Assembly (NCBI RefSeq): GCF_027627475.1
Contig: NZ_CP115484.1
Location: forward strand, 1,425,501-1,489,500
Direction: 5' to 3'
Length of the DNA stretch: 64,000 nt
DNA from: Paenibacillus sp. SYP-B4298
GTDB lineage: Bacteria > Bacillota > Bacilli > Paenibacillales > Paenibacillaceae
Position 1 is the first letter of the stretch; each line of letters starts with the position of its first letter. The notes below the pieces were generated by a model. It searched no databases. It was not told the origin of the DNA and was given only the letters and a program-made list of their open reading frames with translations. This document shows positions 1 through 8,889 of this stretch, one piece after another. The translations under genes were made by a program, and so were the position numbers.

Positions 1-885
1 AAAGGCAGCATTGCCGACATAGGCTTGGTTAACCGGCATATGGACATTGGCAATCTCGCTAATATAACGGGCGACATTGGTCAATTGGCCAAGCTGCTCT
101 GCACGAATGCAGTCATAGTTCATCTTCAACTGCAGATTGGGGATGATGGAGCACAGGTTGGCATTGCCACAGCGTTCACCGTATCCATTAATCGTCCCTT
201 GCACTTGAGTAGCACCAGCGTTAACGGCTGCCAGTGAATTGGCAACAGCCAACTCGCAGTCGTTATGCGTATGAATGCCGATCGGGGCACCCAGCTCTTC
301 ACGAACACGGGAGACGATCTCATGCACCTCGCTCGGCAGCGTGCCTCCGTTCGTATCACACAGCACGATCCAGTCAGCCCCTGCCTCATGAGCGCTGCGC
401 AGCGCAGCCAGCGCATACTCCGGGTTATGCTTGTACCCGTCAAAGAAATGCTCTGCGTCGTAGATGGCTTCCAATCCGCTGCGCTTCAAGAAGGCGAACG
501 AATCGGCAATCATCGCCAGATTCTCCTCCAATGTCGTCTGCAGGGCGGTATGAACATGGAAGTCCCATGACTTGCCGACCAGAGTGGCGGCGGGAACGCC
601 GGACTCTACGATGCGCAACAGGCTGCTGTCATGCTCGGCCACACTGTTCTTGCGTCGTGTACTGCCAAAGGCGGTAATCTTTGCGTTTAGCTTCAGCGAT
701 TGCACCCGTTTGAAAAACTCAATATCCTTGCTGTTGCTTCCCGGGTTGCCTCCCTCAATGTAATGAACGCCAAGCGAGTCGAGCTTCTGGGCAATCTTCA
801 GCTTGTCGTCTGCTGACAGGCTGATCCCTTCGCCCTGCGTGCCGTCGCGCAGCGTCGTATCAAAAATGGAGATTTGTCGTGTCAT
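1..885 (-). CDS. cimA: (R)-citramalate synthase, 5' part (cut by window edge)
   Basis: This minus-strand gene starts at ATG 883-885 and runs off the left edge after 295 codons, so the C-terminus is missing. The family condenses acetyl-CoA with pyruvate (citramalate synthase) or with 2-oxo acids (isopropylmalate and homocitrate synthases). The protein opens with a DTTLRDGTQGEG motif, which carries the metal-binding Asp and catalytic Arg, and later shows GIHTHNDCELAVANS (metal-binding HxH) and GTINGYGERCGNANL. The LRDGTQGEG form, rather than LRDGEQ, is typical of the CimA branch that feeds isoleucine synthesis. The start is set by AAAGGAAG about 7 nt upstream. It is transcribed away from the GntR gene. 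Citramalate versus isopropylmalate specificity is inferred from motif style only. Confidence 0.88.
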   Translation of the reverse strand, partial: MTRQISIFDTTLRDGTQGEGISLSADDKLKIAQKLDSLGVHYIEGGNPGSNSKDIEFFKRVQSLKLNAKITAFGSTRRKNSVAEHDSSLLRIVESGVPAATLVGKSWDFHVHTALQTTLEENLAMIADSFAFLKRSGLEAIYDAEHFFDGYKHNPEYALAALRSAHEAGADWIVLCDTNGGTLPSEVHEIVSRVREELGAPIGIHTHNDCELAVANSLAAVNAGATQVQGTINGYGERCGNANLCSIIPNLQLKMNYDCIRAEQLGQLTNVARYISEIANVHMPVNQAYVGNAAF

Positions 886-1025
886 TCGGGACGCTTCCTT
901 TCCTAAATACAATAGTTCATTCATTGACCTGGTTAATGAATCGTTACGAAGTCATAATTTCTAATTATAGCATGGGCTCTGTTCATATGGGTAGTCCAAG
1001 AATTCAGAGTGACCTAATTTTTAGA

Positions 1026-1074
1026 TCAAAAAACCTCGCCTGATGTCCGCTGGAGTGGGGGACAGGCGAGGTTT
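1026..1074 (-). terminator. Rho-independent terminator of the GntR gene
   Basis: A perfect 12-bp stem (1031-1042 paired with 1063-1074) follows the GntR stop codon on the minus strand and ends in a run of T on that strand (AAAAAA at 1028-1033 on the plus strand). It separates the regulator from cimA. Confidence 0.85.
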
Positions 1075-1084
1075 AAGTCAATAT

Positions 1085-1729
1085 TTAGAGCATCTCTGTA
1101 TCAATAATCCTCCAATGGTATTTCAGCAGTGCCTCCAGGCTGCCCTTATCCTGAGCCTTGAAGTATTCGACGATCTTGAAATGCTCTCCGTTAACCTGTT
1201 TCAACACGAGCGCCAGCTTGTTGTGATCGCTGCTCAGATAGGATTGGCGAATAAAGCTGTTCTTGAGCGAGCCCATCAGCTCGATGAGATGCGGGTTGTC
1301 GCATTTGCGAATGTAGATTTCATGGAAGTCATATTGATCTTTATGATAATGGGAGAAATCGAATTGGCTAATATCCTGGTCAATCTTGTGGCATAGAGCC
1401 TCCATATCTGCAATATCCCTCTCTGTCAGGCGATCGGCTGCAAGCGTCGCGGCCAAGGCATCCAGAGAGCCGATAATCTGCGAGACATTCAATTTCTCCT
1501 TGGTGTCAAACGGCTTGACGATAAAGCCGCGGCGGGGAATATAGTCGAGCAGGTTGTCGGAGGTTAGCTGAAACAGCGCCTCGCGGGTGGGTGTCCGGCT
1601 AATGTCCAGTCTTTTGCAAATTTCGGCTTCATTGATTTTTTGGTTGGGAAGCAACGTTCCATCCTGGATTTTCTGAGCAATATAGTCGTATACATGATCC
1701 TTTAACGATTGGTATTTTGGCGCTTGCAT
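1085..1729 (-). CDS. GntR-family transcriptional regulator, FCD (FadR-like) subfamily
   Basis: This is a 214-residue DNA-binding regulator. An N-terminal winged helix-turn-helix (about residues 5-70, with the family-typical stretch ISRTPTREALFQL) is followed by an all-helical FCD ligand-binding domain (about 80-214). Such proteins usually bind short palindromes and release them on binding a small acid or amino acid. The start was placed at the internal ATG because AAAGGGGA lies 7 nt before it; a frame open 17 codons further upstream has no such site. The gene is divergent from the arginine uptake and catabolic genes, and GTATAC palindromes precede those genes (2309, 4746) and a peptidase gene (10882). 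The inference is that it controls arginine or ornithine use. The ligand is unknown. Confidence 0.85.
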   Translation of the reverse strand: MQAPKYQSLKDHVYDYIAQKIQDGTLLPNQKINEAEICKRLDISRTPTREALFQLTSDNLLDYIPRRGFIVKPFDTKEKLNVSQIIGSLDALAATLAADRLTERDIADMEALCHKIDQDISQFDFSHYHKDQYDFHEIYIRKCDNPHLIELMGSLKNSFIRQSYLSSDHNKLALVLKQVNGEHFKIVEYFKAQDKGSLEALLKYHWRIIDTEML

Positions 1730-2188
1730 GCCGGATTCCCCTTTCATTCGTGCTTGAAGACGGTACAATAGCAACATCATTAACGAAGCGGCAGCATCCT
1801 GGGCGGCGGCTTCGGATCAGTTAATAGAAAGCGCGTCCATAGGAAACATCAGTTTACATTGACGCTCTTCGCCTCGTAGTGTAAACTTTGTGGTGCAAGT
1901 GCGGACGGTATGCCTGAACAAGTAGTCGTCAGAACCATAAATGCACGCGATTGCCCCTACTCTGTTATTTCTCAAATGGATAACAATTGCCGTCAAGGAC
2001 GGTTCTAGCAGTTCACGCTAGCATGGCTATAATGAATAATAATTAATAAAACTAATTGTTTATCCATAGTTCCATCTTATCATTGGAAATCCAGGAGTAC
2101 AAGCGCAAGTTCGTATGCAGTGTCAACTTCATGTTAACTATTTTAAATTATTATCTTAAAATTTAAACAGTTAGCTTAAAAAAATGAG
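1730..2188. other. Gene-free AT-rich divergent intergenic stretch
   Basis: No convincing reading frame is seen here. The stretch holds the upstream region of the GntR gene and becomes very AT-rich from about 2030. A small hairpin (CCGTC, loop AAG, GACGG at 1990-2002) is the only local structure noticed. Confidence 0.5.
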
Positions 2189-2217
2189 TTGTATGGCAAA
2201 GATGGCGATGTTATAAT
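2189..2217 (+). promoter_or_regulatory. Predicted sigma-A promoter of the amino-acid transporter operon
   Basis: A TTGTAT -35-like hexamer (2189-2194), a 17-bp spacer and a perfect TATAAT (2212-2217) are present. The 13-mer CGATGTTATAATA (2206-2218) covering the -10 box recurs exactly at 10843-10855 upstream of the M28/M14 peptidase gene. Confidence 0.45.
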
Positions 2218-2308
2218 AAGTGACATAAGCGAGAGCTGTATATTGTATGGTGTATATTATATAGTTCATACTGTGCCATGTACATGGCTGAATTTTATGT
2301 TGTACAGT

Positions 2309-2326
2309 GTATATTGTATACAGTAT
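2309..2326. promoter_or_regulatory. GTATAC-centred operator candidate upstream of the transporter
   Basis: The 15-mer GTATATTGTATACAG (2309-2323) is centred on the palindrome TGTATACA. It is identical to 10882-10896, and its core matches the 24-bp palindrome at 4746-4769. FCD-type GntR proteins commonly bind GTnnAC-centred palindromes, so the neighbouring regulator at 1085 is the natural candidate. Related half-sites lie at 2238-2260. Confidence 0.5.
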
Positions 2327-2406
2327 TGGCAGGGCATATAACTCGCATGTTGTGTTCGGGGTAGGTCGGTTGCAACTATATTACATGATTGGGAGAGATG
2401 AGAGAG

Positions 2407-3231
2407 ATGAAGAAGCTACTGGTACTAATTGTCATGGTGACGACAGTGCTGACTGCTTGCGGTCAGAAGGACAATGGAGGGGCGACGCCGAATAATACGC
2501 AAGGTGGCAGCAGCAACACGCCGAAAACCGAGGAGAAGGCTAAGCTGACGGTTGGCACCAGCGCTGATTTTGCACCTTATGAATTCCATAAGACGATTGA
2601 CGGGAAGGACACCATTGTCGGATTTGACATCGAGATTGCCAAAGAGATCGCCAAGGATGCCAATGCCGAGCTTGTCATTGAAGACATGGATTTTGATAGC
2701 TTGCTTATGGCGCTGGATACCGGAAAGCTGGATTTCGTCATCTCGGGCATGAACCCGAAGCCTGAGCGTAGAGAAGTAGTGGATTTCTCCGATCTATATT
2801 ATCATGGCGAGCATAGTGTGCTTGTTAAGAAGGATGCAGTAGAGCAATTCAATTCGCTAGATGATCTCAAGGGCAAAAAAATCGGTGTGCAGAAGGGTTC
2901 CATCCAGGAGGAGCTTGGCCAAGGAGTCGAGAATGCCGAGCTGACCTCGCTAACCAAGCTGCCTGAGCTGGTAATGGAGCTCAAAACAGGCCGTGTAGAC
3001 GCTGTAATCGTCGATAAGCCGGTTGCAGATCAATACGCAGCCAAGCAAGATGATATTGCTGTGGCGCCCGGTGTGAAGTTTGATCTGTCTGAGGACGAGA
3101 CTGGCTATGCAATTGCCGTGAAAAAAGGGAATCAGGAGCTGCTGGACAAAATTAACGCTACCATCAAACGCTTGACTGAGAACGGAGATGTGAACCGCTT
3201 CGTGGTTGAAGCCAATGAAATGGTAGAATAA
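2407..3231 (+). CDS. Amino-acid ABC transporter substrate-binding lipoprotein
   Basis: This is a 274-residue family-3 solute-binding protein (SBP_bac_3 fold). It has a lipoprotein signal peptide (MKKLLVLIVMVTTVLTAC, lipid-carrying Cys at residue 18), a polar Gly/Asn/Thr linker, then the ligand domain beginning KLTVGTSADFAPYEF. GFDIEIAKEIAK and the FVISGMNPKPERREVVDFS stretch are hallmarks of polar amino-acid binders; the latter segment holds the Arg that contacts the substrate carboxylate. The start at ATG 2407 has GGGAGAG 9 nt upstream; in-frame TTG 2389 and ATG 2398 are worse placed. It is first in an operon with the permease and ATPase that follow. Given rocD-rocF-rocA downstream, arginine, ornithine or lysine is the likely substrate; this is inferred from context. 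Confidence 0.88.
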   Translation: MKKLLVLIVMVTTVLTACGQKDNGGATPNNTQGGSSNTPKTEEKAKLTVGTSADFAPYEFHKTIDGKDTIVGFDIEIAKEIAKDANAELVIEDMDFDSLLMALDTGKLDFVISGMNPKPERREVVDFSDLYYHGEHSVLVKKDAVEQFNSLDDLKGKKIGVQKGSIQEELGQGVENAELTSLTKLPELVMELKTGRVDAVIVDKPVADQYAAKQDDIAVAPGVKFDLSEDETGYAIAVKKGNQELLDKINATIKRLTENGDVNRFVVEANEMVE

Positions 3232-3254
3232 TCACAAGGACGGAGCATACGGCT

Positions 3255-3908
3255 ATGGCGTTGGATTTTACCTTTATGGATAAGTATTGGGAGATGTTCT
3301 TGCAGGGAGCCTGGATTACATTGCAGTTGTCGTTCTTCGGCGTGCTGCTGGGAACTCTGCTGGGCATTGGCCTCGCTCTTATGAAGATTTCCAAAAACGT
3401 AGTGCTCAAGGCGGTCAGCTCGACATACATCGAGCTGATCCGCGGCACTCCGATGCTGGTTCAGGTGTTTATCATTTATTTTGGTCTGGTTCCGCTTGGA
3501 CTGGAGTTATCGAAGTTTGAAGCGGGTGTTGCTGCTCTGACGATCAACAGTGCCGCCTATATGGCGGAGGTGTTCCGCGCGGGAATCAATGCGATCGACA
3601 AGGGGCAGGCGGAAGCGGCTCGTTCGCTCGGGATGACGCATGGCATGACGCTCAGGCATATTATATTGCCGCAGGCCTTCCGCAATATGCTGCCTGCGAT
3701 CGGCAATGAGTTCATTATTATCATCAAGGACTCCTCGCTCGTCTCGACCATCGGGGCTGCGGAGATTATGTACGCGGCGCGCACCGTTCAGGGGGCGGCA
3801 TTCAAGCCGCTGGAGCCGCTGCTGGTTGCGGCCGCCATGTATTTCGTCATTACCTTTACTTTATCCAAGCTGCTGGGTGTGCTCGAAAGGAGGCTGCAAA
3901 AGAAATGA
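3255..3908 (+). CDS. Amino-acid ABC transporter permease
   Basis: This 217-residue integral membrane protein belongs to the HisM/GlnP family of polar amino-acid permeases. Hydrophobic segments fit about five transmembrane helices. The EAA loop that docks onto the ATPase reads [20 protein letters not shown]. The N-terminal [16 protein letters not shown] and [15 protein letters not shown] segments are family signatures. Only one permease gene is present, so a homodimer is expected. It starts at ATG 3255, 23 nt after the binding-protein stop, and its TGA overlaps the ATG of the ATPase gene by 4 nt (ATGA), indicating translational coupling. Confidence 0.9.
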   Translation: MALDFTFMDKYWEMFLQGAWITLQLSFFGVLLGTLLGIGLALMKISKNVVLKAVSSTYIELIRGTPMLVQVFIIYFGLVPLGLELSKFEAGVAALTINSAAYMAEVFRAGINAIDKGQAEAARSLGMTHGMTLRHIILPQAFRNMLPAIGNEFIIIIKDSSLVSTIGAAEIMYAARTVQGAAFKPLEPLLVAAAMYFVITFTLSKLLGVLERRLQKK

Positions 3909-4627
3909 TCAAGGTCAGCGGCCTGCGAAAATCCTATGGCAAAAATGAAATTCTTAAAGGCATCAATACCGTTATAGCTAAAGGCGAGGTCGTTGTCGTC
4001 ATTGGACCAAGCGGCTCCGGCAAAAGCACCTTTCTTCGCTGTCTGAATCGTCTGGAGGAGCCGAGCGGCGGGGAAATCTGGTTCGAGGATAGCTTGATAA
4101 CCGGACGGCAGGCGGATCTGAACCTCATCCGTCAAAAGATGGGCATGGTGTTCCAGCAGTTCAATTTGTTTCCGCATATGAGCGTCATGGAAAATCTGAC
4201 GCTTGCGCCGCGCAAGCTGAAGAAGCTGAGTAAGGAACAGGCGGAAAAAACCGCATTGGAGCTGCTTCGATCGGTTGGGCTGGAAGATAAGGCTGCCGCG
4301 TACCCCGACAGCTTGTCAGGCGGGCAAAAGCAACGGATTGCGATCGCAAGGGCGCTCGCGATGCAGCCGAATATGATGTTGTTTGATGAGCCGACCTCGG
4401 CGCTTGACCCTGAGATGGTCGGTGAAGTGTTGGACGTCATGAAGCGTCTTGCCCAGAACGGGATGACGATGGTGATCGTGACGCATGAGATGGGCTTTGC
4501 GAGGGAGGTAGGCGATCGGCTGATCTTTATGGATGGAGGCGTGATCGTCGAGGAGGGCAACCCTCGGGCTGTATTCGAAAATCCTCAGCATCAACGGACG
4601 AAGGATTTTTTGTCAAAGGTGCTGTAA
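3905..4627 (+). CDS. Amino-acid ABC transporter ATP-binding protein
   Basis: This 240-residue ATPase powers the transporter encoded by the two preceding genes. It shows Walker [10 protein letters not shown] (about residues 34-42), the Q-loop in [14 protein letters not shown], the signature LSGGQKQR, Walker [13 protein letters not shown] and the H-loop in IVTHEMGF, all intact. Length and motifs are those of GlnQ/HisP-type polar amino-acid ATPases. It overlaps the permease gene by 4 nt and is followed by a hairpin terminator, so the transporter forms its own three-gene transcription unit apart from rocD. Confidence 0.92.
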   Translation: MIKVSGLRKSYGKNEILKGINTVIAKGEVVVVIGPSGSGKSTFLRCLNRLEEPSGGEIWFEDSLITGRQADLNLIRQKMGMVFQQFNLFPHMSVMENLTLAPRKLKKLSKEQAEKTALELLRSVGLEDKAAAYPDSLSGGQKQRIAIARALAMQPNMMLFDEPTSALDPEMVGEVLDVMKRLAQNGMTMVIVTHEMGFAREVGDRLIFMDGGVIVEEGNPRAVFENPQHQRTKDFLSKVL

Positions 4628-4688
4628 CGGTTGCATATATTAAGGTATACACTGTTGTATCGTCGGCTTCACGGCTGCACAGTGCCAG

Positions 4689-4728
4689 ACTGGAAAGGGA
4701 ATATGCTTATCTCCATTCCAGTTTTTTT
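4689..4728 (+). terminator. Terminator after the amino-acid transporter operon
   Basis: Arms ACTGGAA (4689-4695) and TTCCAGT (4716-4722) are followed by a run of T. The hairpin separates transporter transcription from rocD, which has its own operator-like palindrome immediately downstream. Confidence 0.7.
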
Positions 4729-4745
4729 ATACAACATATCGTATA

Positions 4746-4769
4746 TTGTATTTTGTATACAAAATACAA
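4746..4769. promoter_or_regulatory. Perfect 24-bp palindromic operator upstream of rocD
   Basis: Every base from 4746 to 4769 is self-complementary about the centre; the core is TTTTGTATACAAAA. It ends 23 nt before the rocD start codon, between the transporter terminator and the ribosome binding site. It shares the TGTATACA core with the sites at 2309 and 10882, and GTATATTGTA (4741-4750) repeats the left half of those sites. The position suits a repressor that blocks rocD transcription or translation initiation. Confidence 0.6.
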
Positions 4770-4792
4770 AAATGAAAAATGAGGTGAACAGC

Positions 4793-5983
4793 ATGCTGGA
4801 ATCCCAAGCCATGATGCAGTTGTCGAATCAATATAGCGCGCATAACTATCATCCGCTGCCGATTGTCATCTCCAAGGCGGAGGGGGTATGGGTGGAGGAC
4901 CCGGAGGGTCATCGGTACATGGATATGCTGAGTGCCTATTCCGCCTTGAATCAGGGACATCGGCATCCGAAGATTATTCAAGCCCTGAAGGATCAGGCAG
5001 ATAAAGTAACATTAACCTCACGCGCCTTCCATAGCAGTACGCCGGGACTGTTCTATGAGAAGCTGGCCGCCTATACAGGCAAATCCAAAATATTAGCGAT
5101 GAATACGGGAGCTGAGGCGGTGGAGACTGCGGTCAAGGCTGTTCGCCGCTGGGCCTACCGCCATAAGAAGGTCGCGGAGAATCAAGCTGAGATTATTGTC
5201 TGCACGGGCAATTTTCATGGTCGCACCATCACCGTCACCTCCTTCTCCTCATCGGAGGAGTATAAGAAGGATTTTGGCCCATTCACTCCAGGCTTCCGAC
5301 TGGTTCCCTACGGTGATCTGGCAGCGTTGGAGCAAGCGATTACGCCTCATACCGCTGCGTTCCTCGTCGAGCCGATCCAGGGGGAGGCAGGGATCATCAT
5401 CCCGCCTGCCGGCTACCTCGCCGCAGCGCATGCACTGTGCCGCAAGCATCATGTGCTCTTCGTAGCGGATGAGATTCAGACGGGCTTCGGGCGAACAGGC
5501 CGGCGCTTTGCATCCGATTGGGAAGGCGTCGAACCGGATGTGTATATTATGGGCAAAGCGCTCGGAGGGGGTGTCATGCCGATCTCTGCTGTAGCGGCAA
5601 ATGACGAAATTCTAGGTGTATTCGAGCCGGGATCCCATGGCTCCACCTTCGGCGGCAATCCGCTGGCCTGTGCGGTAGCGATCGCTGCGCTGGAGGTGCT
5701 GGAGGAGGAGAAGCTTGCCGAACGCTCGGATGAGCTTGGACGATATTTTGCGGAGCGGTTAGCGGAGCTGGCAAGCCCGCATGTGAAGGAGATTCGCAGC
5801 CGTGGTCTATTCATCGGCCTGGAGCTGTATCGCCCGGCGCGTCCGTTCTGCGAGCAACTGATGGGCAAGGGGCTGCTGTGCAAGGAGACACATGAGACGA
5901 CGATTCGCTTCGCGCCGCCCCTAGTCATTAGCAAGGAAGAGATCGATTGGGCACTGACAAGAATAGCGGAAGTCATCAAGTGA
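4793..5983 (+). CDS. rocD: Ornithine aminotransferase
   Basis: This 396-residue class-III PLP aminotransferase converts ornithine and 2-oxoglutarate to glutamate-5-semialdehyde and glutamate. The PLP lysine is in [15 protein letters not shown] (K255), preceded by the cofactor Asp in [32 protein letters not shown] and GNFHGRT are family motifs. The start is ATG 4793 with GAGGTGA upstream; the frame stays open 54 codons further but crosses the terminator and the palindrome, so that extension is not coding. It is followed by arginase and a semialdehyde dehydrogenase, giving the complete Roc route. No RocR or sigma-54 activator gene is nearby; the palindrome 23 nt upstream suggests direct repression. 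Confidence 0.92.
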   Translation: MLESQAMMQLSNQYSAHNYHPLPIVISKAEGVWVEDPEGHRYMDMLSAYSALNQGHRHPKIIQALKDQADKVTLTSRAFHSSTPGLFYEKLAAYTGKSKILAMNTGAEAVETAVKAVRRWAYRHKKVAENQAEIIVCTGNFHGRTITVTSFSSSEEYKKDFGPFTPGFRLVPYGDLAALEQAITPHTAAFLVEPIQGEAGIIIPPAGYLAAAHALCRKHHVLFVADEIQTGFGRTGRRFASDWEGVEPDVYIMGKALGGGVMPISAVAANDEILGVFEPGSHGSTFGGNPLACAVAIAALEVLEEEKLAERSDELGRYFAERLAELASPHVKEIRSRGLFIGLELYRPARPFCEQLMGKGLLCKETHETTIRFAPPLVISKEEIDWALTRIAEVIK

Positions 5984-6024
5984 GCTGTAGGTTTCCGGTT
6001 GCTATATATTAATGAAGGGAAAGG

Positions 6025-6942
6025 ATGAAGACGATGACACAAAATAAAAAGGTCAATGTAATTCATGTTCCTTTTTGGCTGGGTGGAGGCCGTTCGGGAG
6101 CGGAGCTGGGGCCAGAGAGCATTATGCAGGCAGGACTGACCAGACAGCTTCGGGCCATTGAAGGGATTGAGCTGGGCGATATATCGACGGTTGATTGTCC
6201 GCGTAGCGCAGGAGATCGCGGCGGCTCGGACAAGGCGAAGCATCTGCCAGAGGTGAAGGAGATGAGTCGGCTGCTATGCGAATCGGTGTCGCGAACTGTG
6301 GAGGAAGGGGCATTTCCGCTCGTGCTTGGCGGCGATCACAGTATAGCGATGGGCTCGATCGCCGGGCTGACAAATCATTACCGCAATCTCGGCGTCATCT
6401 GGTTTGATGCACATTCGGATCTGAATACAGAGGAGACGACGCTAACGGGCAATATGCATGGTATGCCGCTGGCTGTCGCACTAGGTCGCTCCCGCTTCAA
6501 TCTCTCGGATATTCCTGGTGCAGGGCCCTTCATTAAGAAGGAGAATGTCGTCATTATCGGGGCGCGCGATCTCGATCCCGGCGAGAAGGAGTTGATCCGC
6601 GCTGAGGGCATCACCTGTTTCTCGATGCATGAGATCGACCGGCTTGGCATCAAGGCAGTAGTGGAGAAAGCGCTGGAGGTCGCTGGCAACGGCACCGATG
6701 GCATTCATCTGAGCTTCGATATGGACTGTCTGGACCCATTGGAGGCTCCGGGCGTCAGTACGCCGGTTCCAGGCGGGCTGAACTATCGTGAAGCGCATTT
6801 TGCGCTTGAGCTGCTCGCAGAGACAGGGCGCATGACCTCGATGGATCTGGTGGAAGTCAACCCGTATATTGATTTCAATATGCGTACCGCCCGTCTGGCT
6901 GTGGAATTGATCGCCTCGACACTTGGCAAACGCATATTGTAG
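6025..6942 (+). CDS. rocF: Arginase
   Basis: This 305-residue ureohydrolase splits arginine into ornithine and urea. All manganese ligands are visible: H105 in GGDHS, D128/H130/D132 in FDAHSDLN, and D232/D234 in SFDMDCLDP. The C-terminal SMDLVEVNP completes the family pattern, and length is usual for bacterial arginase. A second possible start is ATG 6034, which has AAAGGA at better spacing than the start at 6025. Urease genes are not in the window, so the fate of urea is not shown. It lies between rocD and rocA on the same strand with gaps of 41 and 87 nt, consistent with one operon. Confidence 0.92.
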   Translation: MKTMTQNKKVNVIHVPFWLGGGRSGAELGPESIMQAGLTRQLRAIEGIELGDISTVDCPRSAGDRGGSDKAKHLPEVKEMSRLLCESVSRTVEEGAFPLVLGGDHSIAMGSIAGLTNHYRNLGVIWFDAHSDLNTEETTLTGNMHGMPLAVALGRSRFNLSDIPGAGPFIKKENVVIIGARDLDPGEKELIRAEGITCFSMHEIDRLGIKAVVEKALEVAGNGTDGIHLSFDMDCLDPLEAPGVSTPVPGGLNYREAHFALELLAETGRMTSMDLVEVNPYIDFNMRTARLAVELIASTLGKRIL

Positions 6943-7029
6943 ACATATTGCTGGCACATAGCTAGCTATAGATAGGATAGGAGTCATCGCTTGACAATAT
7001 AGACCCATAATTGATAGGAGGCGACTACG

Positions 7030-8598
7030 ATGTCCCAAGAGCATGAATTTCCACCGTTTGTCAATGAACCGTTTACTGATTTTGGTCAGGATGCCCATCG
7101 CGAAGCGATGCTCTCCGCGCTGTCGAAGGTGAAATCCGAGCTTGGCAAGGCTTACCCGCTCCATATCGGCGGGAAGGAAGTGCACACGACGGATCGTATC
7201 GTATCCATCAACCCGGCCCGCACCGATGAAATCATCGGAAGCGTGAGCAAAGCCACGCTCGAGCATGCGGAGCTCGCGATGTGCTCTGCACTGGCGGTGT
7301 TTGAGACATGGAAGAAGCGGCCAGCCGTCGAGCGCGCGGCTCTGCTGGTCAAGGCTGCGGGGCTGATGCGTGAGCGCAAGCATGAGTTTTCCGCCTGGAT
7401 GGTGCTGGAGGCAGGAAAGAACTGGGGCGAGGCGGATGCGGATACGGCGGAAGCGATCGATTTCCTGGAATATTATGCGCGCGAGATGGTGCGGCTCGAT
7501 CAGACGAATGAGCTGCGTCCGCTGGTGAAGACACCGGGAGAGGAGAACCGTCTAAGCTATATTCCTCTAGGCGTCGGCGTCGTGATTCCGCCATGGAACT
7601 TCCCGCTGGCGATCTGTGCAGGCATGTCGGCTGCAGCGGTGGTATCTGGCAATACGATCCTATTGAAGCCGGCCTCTACAACGCCAGTTATTGCCTACAA
7701 GTTCTATGAAGTGATGGTAGAGGCCGGCATCCCGGCCGATGTCATTCAATATGTGCCGGGCAGCGGCGGAGAGATCGGAGACTATCTGACCAGCCATCCT
7801 AAGACCCGCTTCATCAGCTTTACGGGGTCGAAGGAGATCGGTCTGCGCATTAACAGGCTTGCAGCCGAGCAGGCGCCAGGGCAGATCTGGATCAAACGGA
7901 TCGTCGCCGAGATGGGCGGCAAGGATGGGGTCGTCGTCGATGAGACAGCGAACCTGGATGCGGCTGCAGATGCGATCGTGGCTTCGGCCTTCGGCTTCCA
8001 GGGTCAGAAGTGCTCGGCGGGCTCGCGGGCGATTATTGTACAGCAGGTGTACGACGAGCTGGTTGAGAAGATCAAGGAACGCACGGATCGATTGGTGATG
8101 GGCATGCCGGAGGATAACGCCCCGATTGGCCCTGTTGTAGACCATAGCTCCTACAAGCGTATTCTCAATTATATCGAGATCGGGAAGAAGGAAGGTCGTC
8201 TGTTGTCGGGCGGGAAACCTGGGCCAGAGGGCGGCTATTTCATCCAGCCGACGGTCATTGCGGATGTTGCAGGCGATGCGGTCATCATGCAGGAGGAAAT
8301 CTTCGGGCCGGTGCTGGCGATTAGCAAGGCGAGCGACTGGCAGGAAGCGATCCGTATGTATAATGATACCGAGTTCGGCTTGACCGGCTCCTACTTCTCC
8401 ACTGATGAGAAGCGGATCGCAGTGGCTCTGGAGGAGATGCACTGTGGTAATCTCTACGTGAACCGCAAATGTACGGGCGCACTCGTCGGAGTCCATCCGT
8501 TCGGCGGCTTCAACATGTCGGGAACAGATTCGAAGGCAGGCGGGCATGACTATCTGCTGCTGTTTACCCAGGCGAAGCTTACCTCACGCAAGATATAA
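7030..8598 (+). CDS. rocA: L-glutamate gamma-semialdehyde (1-pyrroline-5-carboxylate) dehydrogenase
   Basis: This 522-residue NAD-dependent aldehyde dehydrogenase oxidises glutamate-5-semialdehyde, the RocD product, to glutamate. Catalytic Cys328 is in GQKCSAGSRA and the general base Glu294 in VAEMGGKD. IPPWNFPLAI and FTGSKEIGLRI form the NAD-binding region. Length matches the RocA/PutC group of Bacillota. TAGGAGGCG lies about 8 nt before ATG 7030. It is the last gene of the arginine catabolic unit and is followed by a structured 3' region ending in a strong terminator at 8733-8775. Confidence 0.92.
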   Translation: MSQEHEFPPFVNEPFTDFGQDAHREAMLSALSKVKSELGKAYPLHIGGKEVHTTDRIVSINPARTDEIIGSVSKATLEHAELAMCSALAVFETWKKRPAVERAALLVKAAGLMRERKHEFSAWMVLEAGKNWGEADADTAEAIDFLEYYAREMVRLDQTNELRPLVKTPGEENRLSYIPLGVGVVIPPWNFPLAICAGMSAAAVVSGNTILLKPASTTPVIAYKFYEVMVEAGIPADVIQYVPGSGGEIGDYLTSHPKTRFISFTGSKEIGLRINRLAAEQAPGQIWIKRIVAEMGGKDGVVVDETANLDAAADAIVASAFGFQGQKCSAGSRAIIVQQVYDELVEKIKERTDRLVMGMPEDNAPIGPVVDHSSYKRILNYIEIGKKEGRLLSGGKPGPEGGYFIQPTVIADVAGDAVIMQEEIFGPVLAISKASDWQEAIRMYNDTEFGLTGSYFSTDEKRIAVALEEMHCGNLYVNRKCTGALVGVHPFGGFNMSGTDSKAGGHDYLLLFTQAKLTSRKI

Positions 8599-8617
8599 AG
8601 GCACTTGATCCAGGGCA

Positions 8618-8700
8618 TGTCTTCAAACCCGCTCAAGGGCAAGCGCCTTGCCCGGGACGAACATGGATGCAAAATCTGCTCCTGTTGCAGTGTGAAGACA
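8618..8700 (+). other. Possible structured RNA segment after rocA
   Basis: An 8-bp outer stem (TGTCTTCA 8618-8625 with TGAAGACA 8693-8700) encloses a compact hairpin (GGGCAAG 8637-8643 with CTTGCCC 8647-8653). A terminator follows 32 nt later. This may be a structured 3' end of the roc transcript or a leader of the next gene. It resembles no riboswitch known to me. Confidence 0.25.
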
Positions 8701-8732
8701 CTCTAGCGGGGCAGTGGTAATAGAAGTTTCGC

Positions 8733-8775
8733 CCCCTTCGGGCTGCTGATGAGCGGCTTCCGAAGGGGTTTTTTT
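8733..8775 (+). terminator. Rho-independent terminator after rocA
   Basis: A 9-bp stem CCCCTTCGG (8733-8741) with CCGAAGGGG (8760-8768) is followed by seven T. Confidence 0.88.
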
Positions 8776-8889
8776 GACGGGAGTGAAGGCGAGGCGGCTT
8801 GCAATTTGATGGGGAAAAAGGTAACGTAAAGCTATAGCGCTGGGCAGAAAATGGATGCCTGAACATGGAGAAGAAAGGCTGGGCTTACG

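Noticed and set aside
4631-4792. An N-terminal extension of RocD by 54 codons
   Set aside because: It crosses the transporter terminator and the operator palindrome, while ATG 4793 has a proper ribosome binding site.
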